Assembly (NCBI GenBank): GCA_020746105.1
Contig: CM036632.1
Coordinates: 5,022,001 to 5,086,000 of the forward strand
Direction: 5' to 3'
Source of the DNA: Trogon surrucura
Taxonomy: Eukaryota; Chordata; Aves; Trogoniformes; Trogonidae
DNA length: 64,000 bases
The first letter of the stretch is position 1; the number at the start of each line of letters is the position of its first letter. A program made the position numbers and the translations under genes. A model generated the notes under the pieces. The model was not told the DNA's origin and did no database searches. It saw only the letters and a list, made by a program, of their open reading frames with translations. Of this stretch, positions 35,841 through 47,121 are shown one piece after another.

Positions 35841-37041
35841 ACGCACCCATTATGGGCTATTTTCACTCAGCTTCAGGTTGGAAATGTTCAGCTCCAGCTC
35901 AGCTCACTTGCCCCAGGCGTGCAGGGCTGGCGGTGGCAGAGCAGGGGGATGTGAGGTCCCACTCTGATAAATCCCGCTCCAGCAGGGAGAGAGCAACGGC
36001 CAGACTGGGAAACGCTGCTCCCGGGTGCTCCGGTCACCCCGGCAGCACCCACGGCCAGGGCTGAAGGATGCTCCGACCCCACGGCGGGGTGGGGGACACA
36101 TCCACACAGCCCCTAGCTGGATCTCGAAGTGCTCCTTTGCAAAGGTGCCTGCGCTCAGCCTGCTTGTACCCGCTGCCAGCCCGTGAGCAGGCAGGGAGGC
36201 AGCACTGAAGAGAGACCCTGTACAAACACAGCACCCATGCCGGCAGCTCTGGAAAAACCCTCCTCCCGCCCCCCATATTTATAGAAAGTCTTTACATTAG
36301 TCTCTATAAACAGTGCATAATGCTGCTGGCAATGGTTCAGCCAGACGGGGACGGGGGGAACTCTGGGAAATGGAGCCAATGCCAGCTCGCAGCCCACCCC
36401 ACCGTCTCCCTCCAGTGCGGCCGTCAAGCAGCTGGCACCTTTGCAGCACCCCGGAGCAGTTTTTGCCATGGCTGGGTGGCTTCTGCCCCGCAGCCCAGGA
36501 GTGAAACTCACCAGTTACCCTTCATCTGAACTAGGAGCTGGAGCATCGCTGCTGAGATTTTGGGGTTGAAAGAGAGGACGGGGTGGGTGAAGGGTTGTGG
36601 GAGTGGAGTGGGATAGAGAGGCAATGGAGGGAGGCACACACCAAAAAACTTAACAGTTGAAAAGAAAAAAGAAACCAAACAACAAACCATCAACAAGGGA
36701 GAAGCAAGCCCGGGGGTGACAGAGCCCCGCAGCACCTGCGGTCGCTCCCCACGCATGGCGTGGGGCCCGCCAGCACCGCGGGGATGCCCAACAGTTAAGT
36801 GCTCAGGACCCGTCCCTCTCCACCGTCCTGGCCGGAGCAGGCAGTGGGCACGGGCAGCCGGGCAGGGGACAAGGGGACAAGGGGCCGCACAGCAGCCTTC
36901 AGTACACACACTGTGCAATACCACAGCAACGACGTCCGTCCGCCTCGCGGTGAGGCTGGACCGACACACCCGCACGCAGGTCCCGCACGCCCGTCGGATA
37001 CCGGGGAAACTCGGGACGAGGTTGGAGGGGACACGTGCCTC

Positions 37042-37108
37042 CTAGTAAACCACGTTGGCGGGGCACCACGGCGTGTCGGGGTACAGCAGGCAATGCACGG
37101 AGCGAAAC
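37042..37108 (-). CDS. LFNG: LFNG exon 8, C-terminus and stop
   Basis: Minus strand reads [20 protein letters not shown] then Y and TAG (37042-37044). The first base completes a split arginine. Acceptor CTCCACAG. Confidence 0.97.
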
Positions 37109-40100
37109 CTGTGGAGGACAGGAGTGATGCTGAGCATGGGGTGGCGGCGGCCTCGCGCTCCCCCCCGGCTTGGGGAGATGAGAGGGCGCCCCTATCTCAC
37201 CTGGATGGGTCCTCCTCGACGGAGAAGGCTCCCTTCATGTGGATGGAGTTGCGCTTGTTCTCGAACATGCCGTAGCTTAGCGTCACCTGGGGTGGGGGGA
37301 AGGACAGGGCAAGGGGGTCAAGCGGGCAAGAGGATCGAGCAGAGGCATGAAGGAGGGGGCTGCAAAATTCATCCCATTTCTCTAAGCCTTTAGTTACGCT
37401 CTGCATCACCCCGAGGAACAGGCTGATGGGGCTTTCCCCCTCTGCCGACGTTTTGGTGACATGTGAATCAATATCTTAGCCACGATGCCCGATTTTGAGG
37501 TGACATGAAACCAGATGATGACATCGTCCACCCCAGACCCCTCCATCCACCCCAGGGCATCAGGACAGGGATACCTGTTTGTGGATCTCCGTCTTGGGCA
37601 CCTGGTGGAGGTTCTCCAGGTGCGAGTGGAAGAGGTTGCTCCGGATGAGCTTCACACCCAGCACAGACTCGATAATGTAGCCGATGGTGCAGTCGTCAGG
37701 CAGGCGGATCTTCTCCGCGGTGCTCATGAAGTGGCCCCCGCTGTGGGGAGACAGAGAGGGGCTGCAGAGGAGGAAAGCCCAGGGAATGTGGGCACCCTCC
37801 GGGGTCTGAGCTTGGCCAGTGAGCACCCAGCTCCAGTTAAAAGTCAGTTACGGGGAAACAAAATCCTTCCCAGCTTGTTCCCAAGCCCCCTGCAGACAGC
37901 CCCAGCAAATCGAAGAGAGAAAGGTGGTGGGACACGGTCCAAGGTCCATCCCCAAAGATGTTGCTGCTCCGTGCCCTGCTGGGACCATGATGAGTCCCCA
38001 TGGGAGAGCAACACCAACGCTCTTACCTGGCCCACGGGCTCATCTTCAGCGCCAGCCCCCGGCTGATACAAAACCCCGCTCCGCCCGTGGCAAACCAGAA
38101 ATGCACAGGGTGCTGCGAGAGAGGGGAAGCAATGGCAGTGAGACCTCCTCCCGCCGACCAGGGAGCAAACCCCAGCCCAAATTAAGCCAGCCCCGACCTT
38201 TCGTCCCCACCATACCATCTTGTTCTCGCTGATCCTCTCTGTGGCCTGGATGGGCCGGTCCAGACTGGGCTTCCCAATGTAGATGTCCTGCGTGTGGGGG
38301 TAGCTGGAGAGCAGCTTCACCAGTGTCCGAACATTCACATAGTTGTCGTCGTCCACGTGGCAGAACCACCTACGGTGGCACCAGTGTCACATCGGGCCAA
38401 GGCAGCTCCCCAAACCATGCGCTGAGATACAGCCCCAAAAATGCAAACAGCCTCCGCACTGTAGCCCCACCGTCCCCCTCAGCAGCCCCGGGCACTGCTT
38501 ACTTTCTGCCAGACTCGATGAACTTGTCGTACTCCACGGCCATCTTGCAGGACAGGGCCTGGCGGCTGTGGGCGGCCGAGCAGTTGGTGTTGATGACATT
38601 TCCTGCAGGAACAGATGTGGGTCAAAGCCTGGCATCGGGGCATCCCACACCCTCCCATGTGCTCGAATGGTGACGCTTTATTACACACACCCTGGGCATG
38701 CCAGGGGGATGGAAACCTCGTGGATGTCCCTGACGCTTGGTGGCCTCTGTAATACGTCACTTTGGCAAAGAATGGGTTTTTTTTAGAGGGAATGGCTTTT
38801 AGGTCCACGTGAAATGAGGGAAGGGCTGAGCACGGGATGAGGATGCAGCAGATGCACCAGGGCTGAGCCACATCCCATGTGCTATGCATGATGCCGCCCT
38901 GCATCACCTTGCCCATCCCAGGGCCATGTACCAGCCACCCTGGGAGTGAAAGGGTGTCTGTAAGCTGCTTTCTCCAGGACTTGATAGCCAAAAATCCTCC
39001 CTATTCCTGCTGTGCTGCCTTTTCCCACAGCGGCCACCTGTTATTTGCTTGCCCAGCTCAAAGGCAATCGCTTCCCGGCCTGAAAAGGAGTCATTTGCAT
39101 GGGAAGAATAGACCACGCTGACCCTGGCCCCGGGGAAGGGCTGCCAGGGAAATGCTCCCATGAAACCCTGGCCTCCTCGGCCATCAATCCAAGCTCCCAG
39201 CGACAAACTGGTGCAAAGGCACCCCCTCAGTGTGCTCCCCAGCAGCATCATTGCAGATGGGCTGGGCTGACTGGGAAGGAAACTTGTCCCCCGACTTGGG
39301 GCTCCTGGGCAAAAGGTACTTTACATACAATCAGTGAAACAAGTTGCCTCGTTTTCAGCCCAGATCCCTATGGAGAGGGCTCCTGAAACTAGTATTTAAC
39401 CAGTGGCATTTTGGCAATTTTTTCAAAGTTGCTGGGGCAGGCTCCATGCCAGCTATGGTCCCTGGGTGGGTGCTTCTCTGGGGACCTGGCTAGATCATGC
39501 ACACAAAAGGACAAGGGCCACAGACTCACGTGCTTGCTTCTTCAGCTCCTCATCCTCCCCGTCTGTGAAGATGAAGGTCTGAAAGAGAAGACGAGGCATC
39601 TTTGAGGACCAAGGGCCTGAGAAGCTGTGTGGCTCTGGATGCAACCCAGCACCCTTGGGCAGCATCAGGGATCAGTCCCTCCAAGATGTCAGCAGTGAGT
39701 TCTTCCCCCTTGCCAAAACCCAAAGTGGCACCAGAGCGACAGGCGCTCCCCGCAACACACTCGGCTTCAGACCGAGAAGGGGGCTGGACACGGTACAGGG
39801 ACCTCACCAGCGTGCAAACTCCAGCCCTCCCGCTGAGCATCCCCATCCTCTCGCCTTTTCTGCAGGGCAGCAGCAGGCAGAGGGATTTCGGGTGACACGA
39901 GGGCTGTTCCTCGCACGGGGCGGGCGCACGGAGAGGAACAGGTGGCGGGAAGCGGGTGCAGAGCGTGGATCGATCTGAGCCAGGGCTTCAGCCGGCACGT
40001 GCGGTCGGGGATGCCAAAGCCCTCACCCGGCAGCTCGCCCTGCCCAGGCAGGTGTGTTTGCCCACCGTCCCGGCTGCCAACCGCGTCCCCACCTGTGTCA

Positions 40101-43100
40101 ACAGCACGTGGCTATCCCCAGCCGCCTCCGTGACACTGTCACAGCTCTTTTCTGCTCTTGGTGCTCCCCACAGTGGGTGAGCTGGTGCTGGTGGGTGCTT
40201 CTTGCCAGCCCCAAAGAAGGGCACAGTCCCTCACTGCCCAACCCCAGCATGGTCCCCATGAAGGCAGGCAGCACCCCACCTCCTCTCCAGGCACCTGAGC
40301 TGCCCGTCCACCTGTACCCCCCTGTTTACACAGATAATTCCTGGCATATGCTGCCTGGGAAGGAGGACTGGGGGGTCAGGGTGCTGTCGGCTTGGGAGTT
40401 GGGGAAGGGCAGAAGCCCAGAAGAGAGCAAGGGGCGGGAAAGGCATCGCTATCAATCAGCGGGCAGCAAACAAAGCTGGAGGAGAGAAACCACAACCAGC
40501 TGCCAAGCGCTATTAAAAACCAGACGTGTACAAAAGGGCAAAGAAAGAAAGACAAAAGGGCTGGGGGGAGGTGGGGAGGGAGAAGGCAGGAGGCAGCAGA
40601 GGGGGGATACGATGGAGCCCGAGCACTAGGGCTGATGAATTACAAGTGAGCTGGAAATTGGGTGCCACCCCGCAGCCGGCCAGCCCCAAGAACGCTCTGG
40701 GATTTCTCTGGGATTTTGTGGTTCGTTTGAGGAGGTGGGCACAATAGCGGGGTTGACTTTACTCAGCGGAGGGGAGTTAAGCGGCCGCGGCAGACATTAG
40801 CATACAGCTGCGCTGGTTAACCCGCCCGGCCCGTGCTCGCTTGGTCCTGAGCAGGGAGGCTGCTGGGGAGAGCCCAGGTCTGCTGGAAGGCTGAATGGGA
40901 GGGCAGGAGGGCACGTTCCCAGGCATGGGGCTACAGGTGACCTTTGGGGCTTGAAAAAGGAGAAAAGAAACAACAACAAAAAAAGGGATGAGGAGGTGGG
41001 AAGGCAATTTCTCACTAATGCACAGCCTGCCCTGCGTTTGGGGGAGGACAGAGCTCAGTTTGCCCAAGGGGTCAGGCGGGCCTTGAGCAAAGGGTTAGGG
41101 GATGGGTGACCTGCTGACGAGGAGGGGACAGCTAGGGGATGAAGACCTTAGCCCATCAGCTCAGGGCCAAGGATGGCTGTGGTCGTTGTGGCCCCAGGGA
41201 CACGTCACTGCTGGGGTGGGACAGGGACAGGGCTATGCGTGGAGGAGGAGGATGAGACCCTCAACTGATGCAGGGTCCAGACAGCACCACCCTCAGGTGC
41301 TCAGGGAGGGATCAGGCAGCTGCCAGGGGTACGAGCGGAACCAGGGCAGCAGGAGACCATCCAAGGCTGCCCAAGACAACTCCGTCACAAACACTTTCTC
41401 ACCCACCCTGAGACACACGGTGCTCTGGTACACCCCCTGCCCTGGCTCACCCACCCTGCCAGAGGGGGACGGGGGAAGCAGGGGACAGGGAGGGGCATGG
41501 TGGAGGTGGGGGACACACGGCGACTGCACAGGCGAGACAGAAGATGTTTGCTTGATTAGCTCAGAAACGCCGTCCAGCAACTGCCTTCAGCTGCTCCAAA
41601 AATAACCCTACAACTAATCCTCCGGTTCTGTCGCTATAAATAGACCACAGGGACAATTGTTTATTACTCGTCTGCACTGAAAGGTTTCATCCTAATGAGG
41701 CATCTTTCCCCTGGCCTCTCCTTACAGATATCCCTGTATTTTTCCTTGTGTGGATGGACCAGGTGGCACCTTGGGGACCAGGACTATTGAGCCCTCACAG
41801 GTTCCCCATATCCTCCCCAGACCCTCCATAATATGTTTTTCAATTAAAACAAACAAATTTAAAGCCTTTATCTTTTTACTTCATCTGCATTTCTCGGAGG
41901 GGAGCTGCACCCTTCCGGCATGGCCTTCTTGCCAAGGGCTGCAGGGGAGAAGAGCAGAGGTGCCAGCCAAGCCCCAAAGGGGACAGGCCAGGAAAGAAGG
42001 GGACAAGAAAATGCCATGTCTGTGTGACAAGGAGAAACCATGGATCAGCCTTCAGAATCCCCAGCGCAGGGCACTAGGCATGAGGGCAGCACCCAGTTCA
42101 CAGCGGTGCAAGTGGGATGGGACACTGCAGCCAATGTCCCAGAGCTGTCACCTACCAAGGCACCATCTCCAGACTCAACAGCAGCAGTGCCAGCCCCACA
42201 CCCCTCTCCCAGGCAGAAAGCACCCAAAGTCCTTACACACACCCCTCTCCCACTTGGCCCCTGTGCCAGCCGTGGCACCAAGGGGTGCCAGGACCTCTTG
42301 GGCCCCCCCGCAGTAACTTTTCCTGCGGGGTGCAGGAGAGGAAGGGCTCGCTGCCCCCCCCAGCCCCTGCAGGAAACCTTATTGTTCTCAAAACTGCAGC
42401 TTCAAGAAACACAGGATGCCAAATCCCTCCTGAACAATAGCTGCCACCACTCCATGCAGCCCCACACAATGCACAGCCTCTGCGTTATGGGGCCAGAGGC
42501 ACCCGGGGTCCCTATGGCTGGGATGGGGTCAGCCTCCCCCTAAGTGCCTGCAAGGAGCCAGGCAGCCGCCGGCAGCTCCTCACCCTTGGGGAGGGCCTTT
42601 TTTGCCCTCCCCTTCGTTTCTCCTTTCTCAGTGACTCATTTCCCCCTCCACCGCCTGAGCTCATGGGTCGCTCATGGCTGGGTGCTGCGCAAAGCATCCC
42701 ACCAGCCAGGGCCGCCCTGCCTGGTCGAGCCACCCAGCAGCTTCCCGGGGTGACACGCGCTCAGCAGATCCCACACCCACCACCACATCCACCAAAAAGG
42801 GGAACCTCAGCCAGGTAGGCACCCCAGTGACCCTGCAGTGCACAAATCCAGCCCCTGTGCCGTGTCTCACTTCCCCATGCCGGGAAATGACAGAGCACCT
42901 CAGCACCCACCTACGCAACACCCAGGAAGGGCTGCACCCCCTCCCACAGCAAAGATGAGAGGGAAGCAGCCATCCTGCATGCGTGCATGAGGAAGGAGGC
43001 AGCAAAGAGGTGCTGGGTTTGCTCAGCCTCCAGCTGGGCAAGGGGCTCTGGAGGAGAGGGAGGCAAGGGTGCTGATGGAGCAGGTCCCTGCCTGGCTTTT

Positions 43101-46100
43101 TGTCCCCTGCACAAGATGTTTTCCCTCCAGGTTGTGGGGGTTAGGAAGGAAAACCCTCACCCTGCTTCCACGGGTTGGGAGCAGTGCGATGGCAGTGTCC
43201 CTCCGATGGCCTCATCCCCCCGATGGCATCGTCCTCACACCTGCACGGCAGTTTTCCCTAGAACTGGATGACGGGGGGATTTGTGCTGGCACAGGGGTCC
43301 CAGGGCTGGGAGAGGCAGAGGCAGGGAAGGGGCTTGCGAGGCCGCAGGCCCTTCCTCCCCCCCCCCGCCTCCTTTCAGCAACAGGAAGAATCCTCCACTG
43401 TAATTTCAAATGCTATAATTTTTTAATAACCTCCTCACAAACAATGAGCTCATTGTACGGCGAGGGTCCTCCACCCGCCCGCCTGGTGCTCCACGCGCCG
43501 CTCACCAGCTTCGGGGCTTTTATAGACAATGACAGCGGCATCGTTCGGGGTAGGCAATTAAGGGGTCCCCGCCCCAAAAAAACCACACAGGCTGCCCAGG
43601 GAGGGACCCTCACATGTGAGCTAAGTTTAGCAGTGCTCAGCAGCTCCCTGGCACACAGCCCACAGCTGGGGGGGATTCAGCTGCACCACAAAACTGGTTT
43701 GGGATGAGCAGCCCACCCCCCCAGGTCCCAGCCACACGGATGGGAGCCCAAATGGGATATCTGCCAGCACACTCCACCGAGGCCACCCCGAGGATGGGCA
43801 CCCTGGCCAAGGTGCTAAAGAAATTTGGGAGCTGCCATCCAAAAAGTGTGCTCTCTGGAAGGCAAACCCATTCCCTCTGCCCCGAGAGCAGGAATTTTTC
43901 AAAGCCTACAATTATCATGCTGAGCTGGAGGAAGCCAGCGGATGGCAGCCCAGCCAGGACCCCTCCGGGCACTGCGGCGTGTGCTGAGCCGCCCAGCCGC
44001 CTTCGGGGTACCCCAGGGACAGGGGATGTTTCTTATGCAACTCTGCCACTGCAAATCACCCAACTCAGCAGGAAGGCAGTGGGTTTGGACTCTTCTGCTG
44101 TCCAGGATTTCTGCCTAAAGGCCATTTTCCTTCTCCTTTCTTTCAAGTGCAAAGTTTCCCCAGACTGTGCTCCAGCATCCGAAGGATACTGAGACAGCTG
44201 GAAACTCTCTCCAAAGCAGGAGAGGAAAACCCATAACTCTTCTCCAACAGCAGCTTGTCCGGCCTGGATTGTGCAACTCGAGGAGCAGATTCAGAAGGGA
44301 ATAGTAATCTGCCTTCCCCTCGAAGAGAGAAGCAGGAAGGAGAAGGGGGTGCCCTTTGCAGTGTCTTGGAGGGGACAGAGGGCAGGAAACAGGGACTATT
44401 GTGGGCAGAACAAAGAGCAGCCAAGGGTCCAGCCTGGAGCTACCTGCTGGATTTAACTCCTTCTTACCAGGGCCTGCATCCCTCCTGTCTGAAGAGCTGC
44501 CTGGCTAATGAACAGCCAAAAAGGAGGTTGGAGTTTGATGCAACAGGAGGATCAGGGGAAGGAGAGACCTGGCATGGGATGTGGGAGATTCTCAGCCCTT
44601 GGGCAGAAACTTCCCCATGCATGAGGCAGCACATGTGCCCAAGCACTACTAGTGAAACAAGAGTGAGAGGGGGACAGGATGAGCAGAGAAGGGCCTGATT
44701 CAGACCAAGAGAGACATTTGAGCAGAGGTAGCGCCCTGCTGTCACCAAACCACCCGCCTTGGCCCGAAACCACAGGGCCATGCAAGGAGGGGATGCAGAA
44801 AACTCACGGCCTCCCCATCCAGGGCAGAAAAGCAAGGAAGAGGAGCCCCATGGCACCGATCCTGCACTCCGCAGGCAAAAAAACCAAACCCAGCCTGATG
44901 CCAGAGTGCCCCAAAGCTTCCCAGAGACAACAGCCAGGTCAACGTGGGAAGACCAAAGCTGATCATCACCAGCAGCGTGGGTTCATCCCCTCTGCTTCCA
45001 TGCGTCCCCCCTGCCCCAGCCCTCCCTTTGCTCCGCAGGAGTTTGCACCGCCTCCAGCTCTCTCGGCAGCTCCTTGTCCTCAAGTGCTGTACAAGAGCCG
45101 TCACTCAGCGGCTTGGCTTGTCAGGCGGGCACCTCGCCGGGCTGCGGCCCCCCTGGCTTCATGGCCCTCATCTCTAGGCAACCTGACCTGGACACGGCCG
45201 GCTCCGGCTCTCCCGTTCCCATGGAAAGTGCCACACAAGAGGCTGCGAAGCCTTTTCTCTGCGCCAGGAGAAAAGGGGCTTTGTTAGCTTGCCCAGGGGG
45301 ACAGCGTGAGAGCTGAGCCTTGGGTCTCTGGGAATCCAAACGGACAAACGAAGCACAACAAAAAAAAAAACCCAAAACAAGAAAAAAACCTAGAAGAAAG
45401 CCAGAGCTCACAAGAGGGAGAGAAAAAAAAAAGAGCAGCCATTCCCAGGATCATCTGTAGGTGCTCAAAGAGCATTTCACCCCACCACCACTCACCACCC
45501 CCTCGCAGTGACAGCAGAGCATAAAAGAGGTTTCCATTAAATAATTGTACCAGGGAGAGACGGCAGAGCCACTGCCAAGCCCAGGAGACCTAAGCGAAAA
45601 AAAAAAAAAAGGGACAAGATTCACAGTGTAAAAAAGAAAAAAAAAAAAAGGCAAGATAATGCTCAGGGTAAGTTGCAGGAGGGATCCATAGGATCCAGAC
45701 AGGGGCAGGTCGATCCCCTCCTTGCCTCCCCCCTCAGCCACTCCAGATTTTAAAAAAAAACAAAACAGTTTGCAAAGCAAGAAGCACAATTCCAGGATGA
45801 GAGGAAACACGTGAAGACAGTAGGATGGAAAGGTTAGGATCAGGCATAACTTACTTGGGAAGCTGTCTAAGGCTAGAAAAGGTGTCTTAAGTGCAGACGG
45901 TAAGGCACATTTCCTAAGGAAACAGCACCTTTTTTTCTTTTCAATTTTGCTTCAGTACTTGAAGGACAGAGTAAGGGACTGCCAAGGCTCTTGCTAGACA
46001 TCGCTAAGGTCAGGAATCAGACTAGATGGAACTGCCCTGGTGTGGGTGAGCTAGAGCAGACCCGTGAGAGCTCCTGGCCACCCCAGTCCTGCCCGGTTGC

Positions 46101-47038
46101 CGGCAAGGGGACCAAGAGCCTTAGCACAGCCCAGTGCTCTCTCAGCCCTGGGCTGCTTTGGGCAACCCAACTGCAGGTATCCTGTAGGGCCCTGCTAAAT
46201 CTCACCTACAGCTGGGTCCTGTAGCCCAGGAGAGCACCGCAGAGACCTGACCCTGATTGTTGCAGCAGTGGGTCGGGCTGCATCCCTTCACCGTGCCTCA
46301 GTTTCCCCAGTGGAAAGCAACTCGGGGCAAGCTCTACAACGGGAACTGCTCAGCAGGAAGGACCCAGAGAAGAGTTCTGGTGGACTGTTGAATGAGAGGA
46401 GCCCAGGTCAGACTCTCTCCATCACTCACCCATCCCAAATTCACTCGACAACGCTGCATTTCACCCTCCTGAAAACACGGCTAGCCCATCCGACCACCAG
46501 ATACCGTCCTTGCTCAGCGATACAGGGGGAGCGGGAAGGGGAGACAGCACGACGAAACCCCGGGACGGCGGCTGAGCCCCGGGGGAGCCGCAGCCCGGCC
46601 AGCGGCGGGGCCCGTCCCCACGCCCGTGCCCTTACCATGTCGCGGTTGCGGGAGATCCAGGTGTCGAGCAGCAGCTCCAGCCGCGCCTTGTGAAACTTCT
46701 TGGTGGTCTTGACGGCGATGAAGACATCGCGGGGCGAGATGTCCTCGGCTGGCGGCCGCGGGGGGGCTCGGCGGCGCCGCCGGCAGCTCCCGCCGGGCTC
46801 GGCTCAGCCGCCCGAAGTAATCGGCGAAGCTGCGGAGACCGGCGGGACCCTGCGCCGCCGCGGCGGGGGGAGCCACGGCCGCCGCCGCCCCCAGGCTCTG
46901 CAAAGCCCGCTGAGCCCCTCCGGCCTCCCCCCGGGCCAGCCCCGGCCTCCCCGGAGGCTCCACCATGAGCACCAAGAGGCAGGTGAACATGGAGCCCACG
47001 AGGGACAGGAGCAGCTTCCTCCCGCAGCTCTTCAGCAT
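37042..47038 (-). CDS. LFNG: LFNG, lunatic fringe beta-1,3-N-acetylglucosaminyltransferase (eight exons)
   Basis: Fringe is a Golgi type II membrane enzyme that adds GlcNAc to O-fucose on Notch EGF repeats, tuning Delta versus Jagged signalling; LFNG cycles in the segmentation clock. The spliced frame predicts 369 residues once one surplus base in exon 1 is set aside. Visible parts are a short basic N-terminus and membrane anchor (about residues 9-26), an RARR proprotein-convertase-type site (80-83), the [20 protein letters not shown] catalytic-domain start, an N-C-S sequon (157), the DDD metal-binding motif in HVDDDNY (190-192), the [12 protein letters not shown] block, the LPDDCTIGY block with the likely catalytic aspartate (279/280), and the C-terminal [12 protein letters not shown]. 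Length fits the family (human 379, as I recall). Manic and radical fringe are less likely given the exact clock-gene-like sequence. All seven introns are GT/AG. Confidence 0.97.
37201..37286 (-). CDS. LFNG: LFNG exon 7
   Basis: Reads [20 protein letters not shown] then FSVEEDPS and two bases of arginine. Donor GTGAGA, acceptor CACCCCAG. Confidence 0.97.
37575..37740 (-). CDS. LFNG: LFNG exon 6, catalytic aspartate region
   Basis: Reads [20 protein letters not shown] and continues through [20 protein letters not shown] to EIHKQ. It holds the DDC motif with the probable catalytic base. Donor GTATCC, acceptor CCCCACAG. Confidence 0.97.
38027..38112 (-). CDS. LFNG: LFNG exon 5
   Basis: Reads [20 protein letters not shown] then ALKMSPWA and two bases of serine. 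The GGAGFC segment is a fringe hallmark. Donor GTAAGA, acceptor CTCGCAG. Confidence 0.97.
38216..38369 (-). CDS. LFNG: LFNG exon 4, DDD metal-binding motif
   Basis: One base completes a lysine, then [20 protein letters not shown] continuing to [10 protein letters not shown]. The DDD triad binds the manganese of UDP-GlcNAc in this family. Donor GTATGG, acceptor CACCGTAG. Confidence 0.97.
38503..38602 (-). CDS. LFNG: LFNG exon 3
   Basis: Two bases complete an arginine, then [20 protein letters not shown] and [12 protein letters not shown], ending two bases into a lysine. It contains the N-C-S sequon. Donor GTAAGC, acceptor TCCTGCAG. Confidence 0.97.
38603..39529 (-). other. LFNG: LFNG intron 2
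   Basis: Intron of 927 nt with normal borders. Nothing else recognised. Confidence 0.85.
39530..39578 (-). CDS. LFNG: LFNG exon 2
   Basis: Small exon reading [16 protein letters not shown] and one base of arginine. Donor GTGAGT, acceptor CTTTCAG. Confidence 0.97.
41634..41643. promoter_or_regulatory. MEF2-type box in LFNG intron 1
   Basis: CTATAAATAG is an exact match to the MEF2 consensus YTAWWWWTAR, inside a non-repetitive block rich in AT-core motifs. Binding is inferred. Confidence 0.45.
43441..43456. promoter_or_regulatory. Palindromic double SOX motif in LFNG intron 1
   Basis: ACAATGAGCTCATTGT is a perfect 16-nt palindrome made of two inverted SOX half-sites (ACAATG, CATTGT) with a 4-nt spacer, the layout known for SOXE (SOX8/9/10) dimer sites. 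It lies in an AT-rich, unique block. Confidence 0.5.
46636..47038 (-). CDS. LFNG: LFNG exon 1 (start codon; one surplus base in a G7 run)
   Basis: ATG at 47038-47036 has A at -3. The frame reads [20 protein letters not shown], the type II anchor, then an Ala/Pro/Gly-rich stem, [20 protein letters not shown], to about residue 93. The catalytic-domain start ([16 protein letters not shown] to ISRNRDM) follows in a frame shifted by one. The shift coincides with seven G at 46760-46766 (plus strand). The eight exons total 1,111 nt, one more than a multiple of three, so a single surplus base explains it. A sequence or assembly error is far likelier than a real null allele because every downstream exon is intact. 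Donor GTAAGG. Confidence 0.93.
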
Positions 47039-47121
47039 CCTCCCGCTTCTCTCCTCTCCCCGCGCCGCCACCGGCCGCGCCTCCACCCGCCGCCACCCGC
47101 GGCCCCCGCCGCGCCGCCGCC

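Larger units (their letters stand above)
35465..37041 (-). other. LFNG: LFNG 3' untranslated region
   Basis: About 1.6 kb from after the TAG to just past an AATAAA (35481-35486 on the minus strand). The distal 400 nt is AT-rich and carries a miR-125 8-mer, a Pumilio element and a miR-200-type match, consistent with the rapid mRNA turnover known for this cyclic gene. The proximal part is GC-rich. The cleavage point is inferred at about 35460-35470. Confidence 0.75.
39579..46635 (-). other. LFNG: LFNG intron 1 with enhancer-like blocks
   Basis: A 7.06-kb first intron. Open frames here are chance. Blocks with non-repetitive, motif-rich texture lie at 40440-40560, 40740-40830, 41530-41725 (perfect MEF2-type site) and 43395-43570 (palindromic SOX pair). 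Poly-A tracts occur at 45360-45371, 45598-45612 and 45632-45648. A CGTGGGAA word at 44943-44950 matches the RBPJ consensus. Confidence 0.7.

Noticed and set aside
43069-43707. 212-codon open frame inside LFNG intron 1
   Set aside because: No family resemblance and no splice logic; it also runs across the SOX-motif block, which reads as non-coding.
44943-44950. CGTGGGAA, an RBPJ (Notch effector) consensus word in LFNG intron 1
   Set aside because: A single 8-mer is expected by chance about once in this length of sequence and no paired site or cluster was seen.
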